From assembly GCA_018221205.1 (NCBI GenBank), contig JAAOYF010000016.1, positions 1-48,562 of the forward strand: a DNA stretch of 48,562 bases, read 5' to 3'. Made by a program: the position numbers and the translations under genes. This stretch comes from Candidatus Woesearchaeota archaeon. GTDB taxonomy: Archaea > Nanobdellota > Nanobdellia > Woesearchaeales > WJIZ01. Below the pieces are notes generated by a model. That model saw only the letters and a program-made list of their open reading frames with translations. It made no database searches and was not told the origin of the DNA. Positions within the stretch are counted from its first letter, which is position 1. Every line of letters begins with the position of its first letter. Shown one piece after another: positions 8,814 to 17,454 of this stretch.

Positions 8814-9442
8814 AGATAAAATTTCTAGGACATGCGGGTTTTTTGATTGATGATTTGGTTATCGATCCATTTTTGACAGGAAATCCGAAAGCAGTGGACA
8901 AGCCTGCTGATATACAATGTAAATATGTCTTGATCACCCATGATCATCCAGATCATGTCGGAGATGCTTTCGATATCGCGAAAAAGAATGATGCAGTTGT
9001 CGTCGGTATGTATGAAGTGACTGCTAAGGCTGAAGAAGCAGGCTGCAAGACTGAGCCGATGAACATTGGAGGCAAGATTAAGCTTGGTGGTTGGGAAATC
9101 AAGATGGAGATGGCATTCCATAGCGCAGGAGTAGGTGCGCCAGCTAGTTTTATCATCAAAAAAAGCGGTAAAACAGTGTATCATGCTGGAGATACTTGTT
9201 ATTTCATGGACATGGAACGGTTCAAAGAGTATAGTATCGATATTGCGATGCTACCTATCGGAGATAGGTTCACGATGGGAGCTGAGGATGCGGCAAAAGC
9301 GTGCAAAGCTATTGGCTGCAAGACTGCCATTCCTATCCACTTTGGCACTTTTCCTTTTTTGGGTCAGAGTGCTGATACATTCAAGAAGCTTTGCAGCTGT
9401 GATTGTGTTGTTTTTGATGTTGGGGAAGTGAAAGAACTATGA
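8810..9442 (+). CDS. UPF0173-type metal-dependent hydrolase (metallo-beta-lactamase fold)
   Basis: 210 aa, close to the usual length of about 225 for UPF0173/UlaG-like proteins. It starts MKIKFLGHAGFLID (beta-lactamase-fold strand and GHA motif), has the metal site THDHPDHVGD at about 44-53, a further metal histidine in EMAFHSAG, AGDTCYF with the bridging aspartate, and a final PIHFGTFPF histidine. The fold cleaves phosphodiester or lactone-type bonds using two metals; the family's physiological substrates are mostly unknown. It is embedded between swivel proteins 3 and 4 with ATGA overlaps on both sides, so it probably acts in the same process, possibly removing or hydrolysing a product of the phosphotransfer. 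Confidence 0.88.
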   Translation: MKIKFLGHAGFLIDDLVIDPFLTGNPKAVDKPADIQCKYVLITHDHPDHVGDAFDIAKKNDAVVVGMYEVTAKAEEAGCKTEPMNIGGKIKLGGWEIKMEMAFHSAGVGAPASFIIKKSGKTVYHAGDTCYFMDMERFKEYSIDIAMLPIGDRFTMGAEDAAKACKAIGCKTAIPIHFGTFPFLGQSADTFKKLCSCDCVVFDVGEVKEL

Positions 9443-11709
9443 CCTGGACACTTTATTACACTCGGAGATACAATATTCAACGGCATGAAGTAGTGTTCAG
9501 AGGAATGGAAGGAGATTTCTATAAACCCTTTAACCCAGATTTTAAGATGTTGGTTGTTCCTGATGGAGATAATGTCTCTTGTTATTATGAAAAAGAGAAA
9601 TTTGATCCTTTTGCAATACGAATCTACAAGGAACTCAAGCCGCATCTCCAGAAACATTATGTGGCTTTTCTTCAGGAAGGAGAGACTTTTGTTGCTTTTT
9701 GCAAAGAGATGAACAAGAGGGAACTCTCTTCCTGTTCTAATACAGAGCTCACCACCTTTTATGAGGAATTTTTTAGAAAAAATATGAAATTCTTCTCCAC
9801 ATCAGTATGGTTACCTTTCCTTATTGCATCCTTTGTCGAGCACGATGTCGAAAAGGAAATTGAGAAACTTTCTCTTGACAAACAAAAGTATGTAGCTGCT
9901 GTATTCACTCCACACATCGAGAATGCTGCCATGCAGATGCAGAATGATATTGCTACAGGCATGTCAGCGGAGGAATTATATCAAAAATATCGATGGATGT
10001 CTGTATCAGACATTGATGATGAGCCATGGGATCTTGAATATTTTAAATCCTTAGAAAAAGCAACTAAAGTTGAACGCGATGATAGTGATTTCAAGGAACT
10101 TATGAGCTCTGCAAGTAATGAGCAAAAAAAGATTTTTCGCATGGGAAAGCTCCATACATACATTAAGGATAAGCGAGACGAACAACGACGAGAAGGACAA
10201 TTCTATATCCAATCATTATACCGAGAGATGGGAAAACGCTTGGGATTAAGCTTGAAGGAAGTGACTTACCTCACTAGCCAGGAAATTATTGATAAACTTA
10301 ATGGGAAGAATGTTGAGGTTGATATCAAAGGAAGGATTAAGGGCTATACTTATCGATGGAGCCTAGGCAGGCATGAGATTCTTTCTGGAGATCATGGCGA
10401 CCTTGAACCGTGGAAAAAAATCTTTTCTCGCGAGTATTCGATGCAATATTGCGAAATTGTACTTCGATCCTTAGGCAAGGAAGTAGAGCATATCCTGCCT
10501 TATACGATGCAGAATCTTCTTATTGTCCCTGATAATGAGAATCAAAGCTGTTATTTTGATACGCAAGAGTATAATGATTTCATGAATGCTCTTGTAGACC
10601 ATTTTACAGGCTCTGCAGAAAAATTTAGAGAGTTTATCGATCTTTTTTTCAAGATCGGACAGGATTATGTTGATTTTTGCAAAAAAATCCATGAAAAAGA
10701 TGTAGAAAATCTCCATAATGATGAACTGAAGCAGATCATCCTTGATTATTATCCTAAAGCGATCGATTACACCTGCATTTTATGGGTAGGATTCTTACTT
10801 AATCAGTATTGGACAGAGGCAAACACAAAAGATTTTAGTGAAGATGTCAGAAAATCAATGCTTATTCCTGCTAAAAAGACTACAGTCATGAAGATGCAAG
10901 AGGAAGCAAGCAAGATCTCTCCGAATGATCCTGATAAAATAGCTGAGTTCATGAAGAAGTACCAATGGATACCTTGTCTGGATATTCATCATAAGCCATG
11001 GAAAATGAGAGATGCCACTGCATACATTATTACGCACACTGAACTTCCATCTGAGCAATTCATTACAGAGCCCGAGTCTGATAAGGAATTCTTTACTATG
11101 GTGAGGGAATTAGTGTATATCAAAGAAGTACGGGATGATTTCCGTAGGAAAGGTGTCTTCTATATCCAGAAACTGTATCAAGAGATTGCTAAACGCGCAG
11201 GAATAGATCTTGAAGACATTGCGTATTGGAGTGAGCCAGAGATCATTCAATTTCTTGAAGATAAAAAAATCGAGGATAAAACATCCCGGAAGAAAGGGTT
11301 TATGCTCTATTTCAAGGATGGAAAGATAACGTATGTTGATGAGAATATTTCTGATGAACTGAAAAACTTAGGATTTTCAGAAGAGGAAAGGAATGATGAA
11401 ATAAAAGGAACTGTTGCGCAAGAAGGAACTGCTAAGGGCAAAGTGAAAATTGTCCGCACTGTGAAAGATATCCCTAAAGTCGAAGAGGGAGATATCATGG
11501 TTACGGTGACCACTCATCCTGATTATGTCCTTGCTATGCAGAAGGCTGCTGCCATCGTTACAGATGAAGGGGGAGTTACTTCACATGCTGCTATTGTCTC
11601 TCGGGAGCTGAAGAAACCTTGCATCGTGGGTACGAAACATGCCACAAAGATTTTAAAAGATGGTGAAATTGTCGAGGTAGATGCTGTGAATGGCACGGTT
11701 AAACGATGA
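9439..11709 (+). CDS. Swivel-domain protein 4: double acceptor domain, single swivel domain
   Basis: 756 aa, about 1.6 times its paralogues. It contains two copies of the helical domain: residues about 1-335 (motifs KYRWMSVSD, DKRDEQRREGQFYIQSLYREM) and about 336-650 (motifs KYQWIPCLD, EVRDDFRRKGVFYIQKLYQEI). Both copies carry matching landmarks, LVVPDGDNVSCYY and LIVPDNENQSCYF. Only the second is followed by a swivel domain: GTVAQEGTAKGKVKIV, TTHPDYVLAMQKAAAIVTD, GGVTSHAA (histidine about 716), PCIVGTKHATKIL. The simplest origin is tandem duplication with loss of the first swivel. The DERKK motif is altered in both halves (DKRDEQR, EVRDDFR), so this is the most divergent member. Confidence 0.85.
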   Translation: MTWTLYYTRRYNIQRHEVVFRGMEGDFYKPFNPDFKMLVVPDGDNVSCYYEKEKFDPFAIRIYKELKPHLQKHYVAFLQEGETFVAFCKEMNKRELSSCSNTELTTFYEEFFRKNMKFFSTSVWLPFLIASFVEHDVEKEIEKLSLDKQKYVAAVFTPHIENAAMQMQNDIATGMSAEELYQKYRWMSVSDIDDEPWDLEYFKSLEKATKVERDDSDFKELMSSASNEQKKIFRMGKLHTYIKDKRDEQRREGQFYIQSLYREMGKRLGLSLKEVTYLTSQEIIDKLNGKNVEVDIKGRIKGYTYRWSLGRHEILSGDHGDLEPWKKIFSREYSMQYCEIVLRSLGKEVEHILPYTMQNLLIVPDNENQSCYFDTQEYNDFMNALVDHFTGSAEKFREFIDLFFKIGQDYVDFCKKIHEKDVENLHNDELKQIILDYYPKAIDYTCILWVGFLLNQYWTEANTKDFSEDVRKSMLIPAKKTTVMKMQEEASKISPNDPDKIAEFMKKYQWIPCLDIHHKPWKMRDATAYIITHTELPSEQFITEPESDKEFFTMVRELVYIKEVRDDFRRKGVFYIQKLYQEIAKRAGIDLEDIAYWSEPEIIQFLEDKKIEDKTSRKKGFMLYFKDGKITYVDENISDELKNLGFSEEERNDEIKGTVAQEGTAKGKVKIVRTVKDIPKVEEGDIMVTVTTHPDYVLAMQKAAAIVTDEGGVTSHAAIVSRELKKPCIVGTKHATKILKDGEIVEVDAVNGTVKR

Positions 11710-13187
11710 AATATATCAAAGGCCTTATGAAACAGAAGCTGAAGCAGTGGATTAATAAGAAATGGTATCATCAACGCTTTGATGGCTCTCCTTATTTGAT
11801 GCATTTGATAGCTGAGGCTGAGATTAGAAAAGAAAAGCGAAAGCATGATGGTGATAACGAAGTGCATTATTGTTTTTATGATGATGGTAAAGGGGATTGG
11901 TACATCTTAATGGATGATATTAAGAAAATTTATACTGATGTTATCAGCTTATCAAAGAAAAATCCAAACATTAGCAAAGATTTAATCCTGTCCTGGAAAA
12001 AAGATGAAGATATTTTCTATAAGAAGTGTATAGAAATAGGAAAATTACAGCTAAAGGAGTTATCAGACAAAGAATTAATTGCACTGCATGACGAATTTAC
12101 TGATATTGCGCTCAATAACAATACCTCTTCTTCAGTCATTGATGGATTTGCTCTAGGCACCGATGAACTGATTGCAGATATGATCAAAGAAGGGTATGAT
12201 GCATCTGAATTAAAAGACAAGATGCGATACACGGAGGTTTTTTCAATTCTCACTGCACCTGTCCATCTCTCTTTCATCAATGAAGCAGAAGTTTCGTTAT
12301 TGAAAGTAGCTTTGGACCCGACTGAAGACAGTTTAAAACATCACCAGAAAAACTATTTCTGGACAAGAAACAATTATGTTGATAGTTTTGTGCTTACTGT
12401 TGATGATTTTAAGAAGGAAATAAGAAAACTGCACGATATGGATATCGATATTATGAAAGAAATTGAAAACATTGAGCAGACTCCTGAAATAAACAAGAAA
12501 AAGAAAAAGGAATTAATGGATAAACTAAGCTTAAGCCAAGAGCTGAAAATATTAATAACCATAAGTGAAGACTTTACGTACTGGCAGGATGAGAGAAAAC
12601 GATCTACATTCTGGAATGCTCATTATTTCCTCCTCTTGCTAAAAGAAATCTCCAGGAGAGTTACATTGCCTTTTGAGGAATTGAAATATGTTACACCAAG
12701 AGAAATTCCTAACTTATTTGTGAATCCGCCAACAGTTGAAGAATTAAAAGAAAGAAGGAAAAATTCTGTGTATTACTGGGATAAAGAAGGGATGGAATGC
12801 CTCTATGGCAAGGAAGCAGATGGCATAAAACAAGCAGTATTGGGAACTCAGGATTTATCAGATATTGATGATTTTCGTGGGTTGACCGCTTCCTTAGGAA
12901 AAGCAGTCGGTAAAGTGAAAGTGTTGAAGTCTGCTAAAGAAGTGGGCAAGGTTGAGGAAGGCGATATTCTTGTTGCGGTCATGACACGGCCTGATTATGT
13001 CCCTGGCATGAAGAAAGCTGGAGCAATTGTTACGGATGAAGGCGGTGTTACTTGTCACGCTGCGATTGTCTCTCGTGAACTGGGCAAACCATGCATCATC
13101 GGCACGAAGATTGCCACTAAGGTTTTAAAGGACGGACAATTAGTCGAGGTTAACGCTAACCATGGGTGGGTGAAAATAATACGATGA
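11706..13187 (+). CDS. Swivel-domain protein 5
   Basis: 493 aa. The N-terminus has KKWYHQRFDGSPYLMH. YFWTRNNYVDS is near residue 217 and YWQDERKRS near 293. A lysine-rich helix (NKKKKKELMDKL) precedes the second motif. The swivel domain begins near 393 (GLTASLGKAVGKVKVL), with MTRPDYVPGMKKAGAIVTD, GGVTCHAA (histidine about 451), PCIIGTKIATKVL and NANHGWVKIIR. Like copies 1 and 8 it has Cys before the histidine. ATGA overlaps join it to copies 4 and 6. The helical domain is the assumed substrate- or partner-binding part; no known family is recognised in it. Confidence 0.85.
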   Translation: MKYIKGLMKQKLKQWINKKWYHQRFDGSPYLMHLIAEAEIRKEKRKHDGDNEVHYCFYDDGKGDWYILMDDIKKIYTDVISLSKKNPNISKDLILSWKKDEDIFYKKCIEIGKLQLKELSDKELIALHDEFTDIALNNNTSSSVIDGFALGTDELIADMIKEGYDASELKDKMRYTEVFSILTAPVHLSFINEAEVSLLKVALDPTEDSLKHHQKNYFWTRNNYVDSFVLTVDDFKKEIRKLHDMDIDIMKEIENIEQTPEINKKKKKELMDKLSLSQELKILITISEDFTYWQDERKRSTFWNAHYFLLLLKEISRRVTLPFEELKYVTPREIPNLFVNPPTVEELKERRKNSVYYWDKEGMECLYGKEADGIKQAVLGTQDLSDIDDFRGLTASLGKAVGKVKVLKSAKEVGKVEEGDILVAVMTRPDYVPGMKKAGAIVTDEGGVTCHAAIVSRELGKPCIIGTKIATKVLKDGQLVEVNANHGWVKIIR

Positions 13188-14608
13188 AATGGGAGATACA
13201 AGAAGCACCGTGTTCAAGCTATTGTGTGTTTGGGTGGGTGGATGCCGCAGTTGATGGATTGAAGAAGCATTTCGGCAAAGGATTGTCTATTCATGTCTAC
13301 ATTGGGAAGAAAGGGAAAGGCTATGAGTATTTCTTGCGAGAGGATCTTATTGAAACAGGTAAACATATCATCGAACAGTTCAAAGATAAGAAATTTAGGA
13401 AGGAAATCAGAGATAGTTGGAAGGGGTTCAAGAAAACAATGGATGCTCTTTTCGGAAAAATAATGCAAGGGAAACATCATGACTTGTCTATCGAGGAATT
13501 AGAGAAGCTGTATCATGTGTTTAATGCTGCTTATGCTGAATATTATGATTTGATGATGTTCGCAGAGCCAGTTGAACTTGTACTTGATGGTTTTTTTAAG
13601 GATTCTATCAAGAAATTGAAAGAGGATTTTTCTATTCTGACAACTCCTCCAGAGCTTAGCTTTATCCAGAAAGAGAAGTTGAGTGTTATCAAACTGATTG
13701 AGCATATTGGTAAGGATGCCATCATTAGCGGATTGAATGCAGATCAAAAGAGAGCGTTGCACGAGCATATCCATCAATTTGCTTGGCTTCGGTCGAGTTA
13801 TCTTGAAACACCTACGTTGTCTGAACAGGATGTGCTTGACCGAGCAAAAGAACTTGTTCAAAACGAGGTTGTTGAACGAGAAAAGAAAAAGATTCTTGGA
13901 TTTGAGAAAGATATTACGCAGAAAAAAGAAAGCATTATCTCAAAAAGCAAGCTTTCTCCTGAAACAGTGGAAATGATCCATATTTCTGATTTTACTGGTA
14001 TACTGCATGACGAACGTAAAGAATATACTCTCAAATGGCTATACTACTGTGCTCTGTTACTTGAAGAAATCGGCAAACGATTCAAGTATTCCTTGCATGA
14101 TATGTTCTTTTCTTCGAAAATAGAGATAGAACGTCTTTTCAAGGAAAAGAAACTCGATCCTCAAAAAATCAAAGAAGGATTTGATGCATTTACTTATATT
14201 CGAGAACCAGGGAAATCGACAGAATATTATGGAAAAGATACTTTGGGATATGAGAAGCAGTTTATGCATGAAGTAGATACTGATGTCAGCACTATTCATG
14301 GCATGCCTGTTTCAGGGGGTATTGCTGTCGGTAAAGTGAAAATTATCCATCTTACTAGTCAATTTCCTAAATTTAATGAAGGCGATATCTTAGTTGCACC
14401 GATGACTCGGCCGGATTATGTTCCTTTAATGGGAAGAGCAGCTGCTATTGTGACTGATCAAGGAGGCATCACTAGCCATGCAGCTATTGTCTCTCGTGAA
14501 CTGGGAAAACCTTGCGTTGTGGGGACGAAAACGGCAACAAAAGTGTTGAAAGATGATGATATGGTGGAAGTGAATGCAAATCACGGCTGGATAAGGATTA
14601 TCAAATGA
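13184..14608 (+). CDS. Swivel-domain protein 6
   Basis: 474 aa from the ATG at 13184 that overlaps the previous stop; a slightly longer frame from 13166 lies inside the upstream gene and is rejected. The start MKWEIQEAPCSSYCVFGW resembles that of copy 3. The first motif is diverged (FAWLRSSYLET near 203) and the second is LHDERKE near 280. The swivel domain begins at about 375 (GMPVSGGIAVGKVKII), with MTRPDYVPLMGRAAAIVTD, then DQGGITSHAA (histidine about 432; Gln replaces the Glu of DEGG), PCVVGTKTATKVL and NANHGWIRIIK. A lysine-rich coiled helix (about 225-260) separates the motifs. Confidence 0.85.
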   Translation: MKWEIQEAPCSSYCVFGWVDAAVDGLKKHFGKGLSIHVYIGKKGKGYEYFLREDLIETGKHIIEQFKDKKFRKEIRDSWKGFKKTMDALFGKIMQGKHHDLSIEELEKLYHVFNAAYAEYYDLMMFAEPVELVLDGFFKDSIKKLKEDFSILTTPPELSFIQKEKLSVIKLIEHIGKDAIISGLNADQKRALHEHIHQFAWLRSSYLETPTLSEQDVLDRAKELVQNEVVEREKKKILGFEKDITQKKESIISKSKLSPETVEMIHISDFTGILHDERKEYTLKWLYYCALLLEEIGKRFKYSLHDMFFSSKIEIERLFKEKKLDPQKIKEGFDAFTYIREPGKSTEYYGKDTLGYEKQFMHEVDTDVSTIHGMPVSGGIAVGKVKIIHLTSQFPKFNEGDILVAPMTRPDYVPLMGRAAAIVTDQGGITSHAAIVSRELGKPCVVGTKTATKVLKDDDMVEVNANHGWIRIIK

Positions 14609-16032
14609 GCCCTATTGCAAAACATAAGCTGAAAGAATTTCCTATTAACGTGCTTCAGCAAGATTCTTACAATAAGACATTCCATTCTAAAGTGTTCACT
14701 CTTTTTGCGTCTTCAAATAGTATGATCTATTGCTTTGCTCAATTGCATAAGCCTCACTATGATTATTCTTTTACGTTTCTGGAGAATGAAGAAGGGAATT
14801 GGAACATGGATGCTGCTAGTTTACTTCGAGTTCGCGAATGGGTTGTGGAGAACGCGAAGACATCTACACAGCATATTGTGAAACTCTATGATCAATGGAG
14901 AACATACTGTGGGGATTTTACTCAGCTTTGTGATAACCTACGAGAAAAAGAGTTATCTTCTCTCTCTGACAAAGAACTATATGAAGAATTGAAGAATTTG
15001 TATGAGTGTTATCTTCTTGCAGGTTCTGTCGCGTATGTTACTGATTGCTTTATGTCCCGTGGAGAGGAAGATTTTTTCGAGCAGCTCCTTGCTGAGCAAG
15101 GGGTGGCGAAGGATATTGTTTCACAGATTGATTCTTTATCCTATACCTTGCAGTCACAACAGGAACTTGTTGATCTTGGTAAATGCATTAAGAAGAACTA
15201 TGGGACTTTTCCTCTTTTTGATGATCTATCTCAGGATTTTAAGGATGAGTTGAAGAACCATGAAGAGCGCTATTTTTGGATACAAAATAATTATCACCAT
15301 GTTCATTATGTTTCAGCTCAAGAATTCTATAAACAGATTCCAGATTTGAAAGAAACTAAGGCTGAAAAGAAGGAGATTCCTCCACAAGAACCTTTTGTTC
15401 AGAATCTTTTGAACATCGCCCAACTCTTTTCTGGATGGAAAGATGTCAGAAAAAGCGGTGTGGCGATGGGAGCGCATTTCTTTGATGTTTTCTTGAAAGA
15501 GATTGCTCGAAGGACTGCTTATTCTGCTGATGATCTTAGCTTTCTTATCTTCCACGAGATCAAGCCATTATTAGATGGAGAGGATTTCAAAGATATTATT
15601 GCATTAAGAAGAAAGAAATGCTTTTTCTCGGTGAATGCAGACAGTTATTTTGTCTGCGAAGGCGAGGAAGCAGAGAAATATTTTGCTTATAAGGAAAAAG
15701 AAGATTATTCTCAACTAGTAGAATTGAAAGGTGTGGTTGCATGCAAGGGCAACGCAACAGGCAAAGTCAGAGTTATCCTGAAAACAGGCGACATGAAGGA
15801 TTTTAAAGAAGGAGAGATCTTGGTTGCGAATCAAACCACTCCTGAATTTGTCCCTATCATGAAAAAAGCGGCTGCGATCATCACTGAACAAGGCGGCATC
15901 ACCAGTCATGCAGCTGTTGTTTCTCGTGAATTAAATGTGCCGTGCATCATCGGGACGAAGATTGCCACCAAAATATTGAAAAATGGGCAAGAGATTACTG
16001 TTGATGCTGAAAAAGGCATGGTGAGATTATGA
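14605..16032 (+). CDS. Swivel-domain protein 7
   Basis: 475 aa. The N-terminus has QDSYNKTFHSKVFTLFA. YFWIQNNYHHV lies near residue 222 and GWKDVRKS near 275. The linker between them is shorter than in other copies. The swivel domain begins near 376 (GVVACKGNATGKVRVI), with NQTTPEFVPIMKKAAAIIT, EQGGITSHAA (histidine about 435; the usual D-E is E-Q) and PCIIGTKIATKIL, ending VDAEKGMVRL. The MTRP motif is replaced by QTTP. These changes lie near, but not at, the catalytic histidine, so activity is probably kept. ATGA overlaps bind it to copies 6 and 8. Confidence 0.85.
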   Translation: MSPIAKHKLKEFPINVLQQDSYNKTFHSKVFTLFASSNSMIYCFAQLHKPHYDYSFTFLENEEGNWNMDAASLLRVREWVVENAKTSTQHIVKLYDQWRTYCGDFTQLCDNLREKELSSLSDKELYEELKNLYECYLLAGSVAYVTDCFMSRGEEDFFEQLLAEQGVAKDIVSQIDSLSYTLQSQQELVDLGKCIKKNYGTFPLFDDLSQDFKDELKNHEERYFWIQNNYHHVHYVSAQEFYKQIPDLKETKAEKKEIPPQEPFVQNLLNIAQLFSGWKDVRKSGVAMGAHFFDVFLKEIARRTAYSADDLSFLIFHEIKPLLDGEDFKDIIALRRKKCFFSVNADSYFVCEGEEAEKYFAYKEKEDYSQLVELKGVVACKGNATGKVRVILKTGDMKDFKEGEILVANQTTPEFVPIMKKAAAIITEQGGITSHAAVVSRELNVPCIIGTKIATKILKNGQEITVDAEKGMVRL

Positions 16033-17429
16033 AAATTACTCAAAAGATAAATCAAATCAAATGGTATCGACAAGGCGCTAACTCAAGACTATGTTTTATC
16101 ATGAAGGGATGGGACGGGGCTTATTGCTATGCCCCCACAACATTAGGGATAACGTTTATCTTGAATGGGATTAAGATGGAGGGATACTTTGATGAAGATT
16201 ATATGAATGACCATGCTCGCAATATGATTAAATGCTCCAGAGAGAATACTCATAAAATTGACAAAGAGATGGATAGATCTAGGAAAGCATGGAAATTTCT
16301 AGAACAAATATTCGCTAAGGTCGATTATTCTGATATGGAAGCAATAAAGGCATCTATTACCGAACTTGATAAGGGCAACAAAGATATGTGGGATCCCGGT
16401 GTCGTTGCCGATCATTTTGATCCACATGGGGAGGAATTCTTACAAGAGGAATTAAAGAGGCAAGGTATTAAAATGGACAAGCAAGATCTTATTGTTATGC
16501 TGAGACCCAGCGAAATGACATACTATCAACAATTCAAATTAGCATTGCTAAAAGCTTTCTTCAAAAAAGACACTTCAGTTGTTGACCTATTGGTCAAGGA
16601 ATATTTTTTCATTGACAATAGCTGGGAATCCGCAAAAATTCTAACTGCGGATGACTTTAGAAAGAGATATGATGAACTCAAAGAGGATATTTCGGATGCT
16701 AAACTTCAATTTGAAGATTTGCAGAATGACTGGAAGTCAGAACAAAAGAAAATAATTACAAAATATAACCTGCCAAAAGAGATGCAAAATATCTTCCATC
16801 TCTATCAACAACTATTTTTCTTAAGGGATGAAAGAAAGAAATATGTGCAGCTGCTTGTGCATCACTTAAGCATACTCTACACAAAACTATCTGAGATCTT
16901 GGATATCCCATTTGAGACCCTGTCATTGATTAATTCAGATGCATTTACTAAAGATATGGACAGGGAGAGTATACTTGAGATCTGCATGCGAAGGAAGAAC
17001 TATTTTGCTTCAGCCTATCAAGGAGATAAAAATACCATTTTTGAGGGAGATGATGCAAAAGCTTTAGCAGAGGAGCTGCAAGCTGCAGAAGAATTTCAGG
17101 GAAAGGTGATTACAGGCCAAACAGCCTGTGGTGGAAAAGCAAAGGGATTGGCAAGAATAGTCATCGGTGAGACCCATTTCGGAAAGTTCATGGAAGGAGA
17201 TATCTTAGTTGCACCTATGACTCGGCCTGAGTATGTGCCGTTGATGAAGAAAGCTAAGGCGATCATAACAGATGAAGGAGGCATAACCTGTCATGCTGCA
17301 GTCATCTCTAGAGAGCTGAAAGTGCCTTGTGTCATCGGCACGAAAATCGCCACTAAAGTGTTAAAAGATAATGATATGATCGAAGTAGACGCTGATAAGG
17401 GCACGATAACGATTTTAGACAATCTTTAA
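16029..17429 (+). CDS. Swivel-domain protein 8
   Basis: 466 aa. The N-terminus has IKWYRQGANSRLCFIMKGW. The first motif is YFFIDNSWES near residue 195 and the second FLRDERKKY near 272. The swivel domain begins near 365 (GQTACGGKAKGLARIV), with MTRPEYVPLMKKAKAIITD, GGITCHAA (histidine about 422), PCVIGTKIATKVL and VDADKGTITIL. Base composition and codon use look slightly more AT-rich than in the previous copy, for example in the runs around 16500-16800. It ends the unbroken chain of ATGA overlaps; the next copy follows after 25 nt. Confidence 0.85.
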   Translation: MKITQKINQIKWYRQGANSRLCFIMKGWDGAYCYAPTTLGITFILNGIKMEGYFDEDYMNDHARNMIKCSRENTHKIDKEMDRSRKAWKFLEQIFAKVDYSDMEAIKASITELDKGNKDMWDPGVVADHFDPHGEEFLQEELKRQGIKMDKQDLIVMLRPSEMTYYQQFKLALLKAFFKKDTSVVDLLVKEYFFIDNSWESAKILTADDFRKRYDELKEDISDAKLQFEDLQNDWKSEQKKIITKYNLPKEMQNIFHLYQQLFFLRDERKKYVQLLVHHLSILYTKLSEILDIPFETLSLINSDAFTKDMDRESILEICMRRKNYFASAYQGDKNTIFEGDDAKALAEELQAAEEFQGKVITGQTACGGKAKGLARIVIGETHFGKFMEGDILVAPMTRPEYVPLMKKAKAIITDEGGITCHAAVISRELKVPCVIGTKIATKVLKDNDMIEVDADKGTITILDNL

Positions 17430-17454
17430 AAACTTCTAGCTCCTAACATAAACC

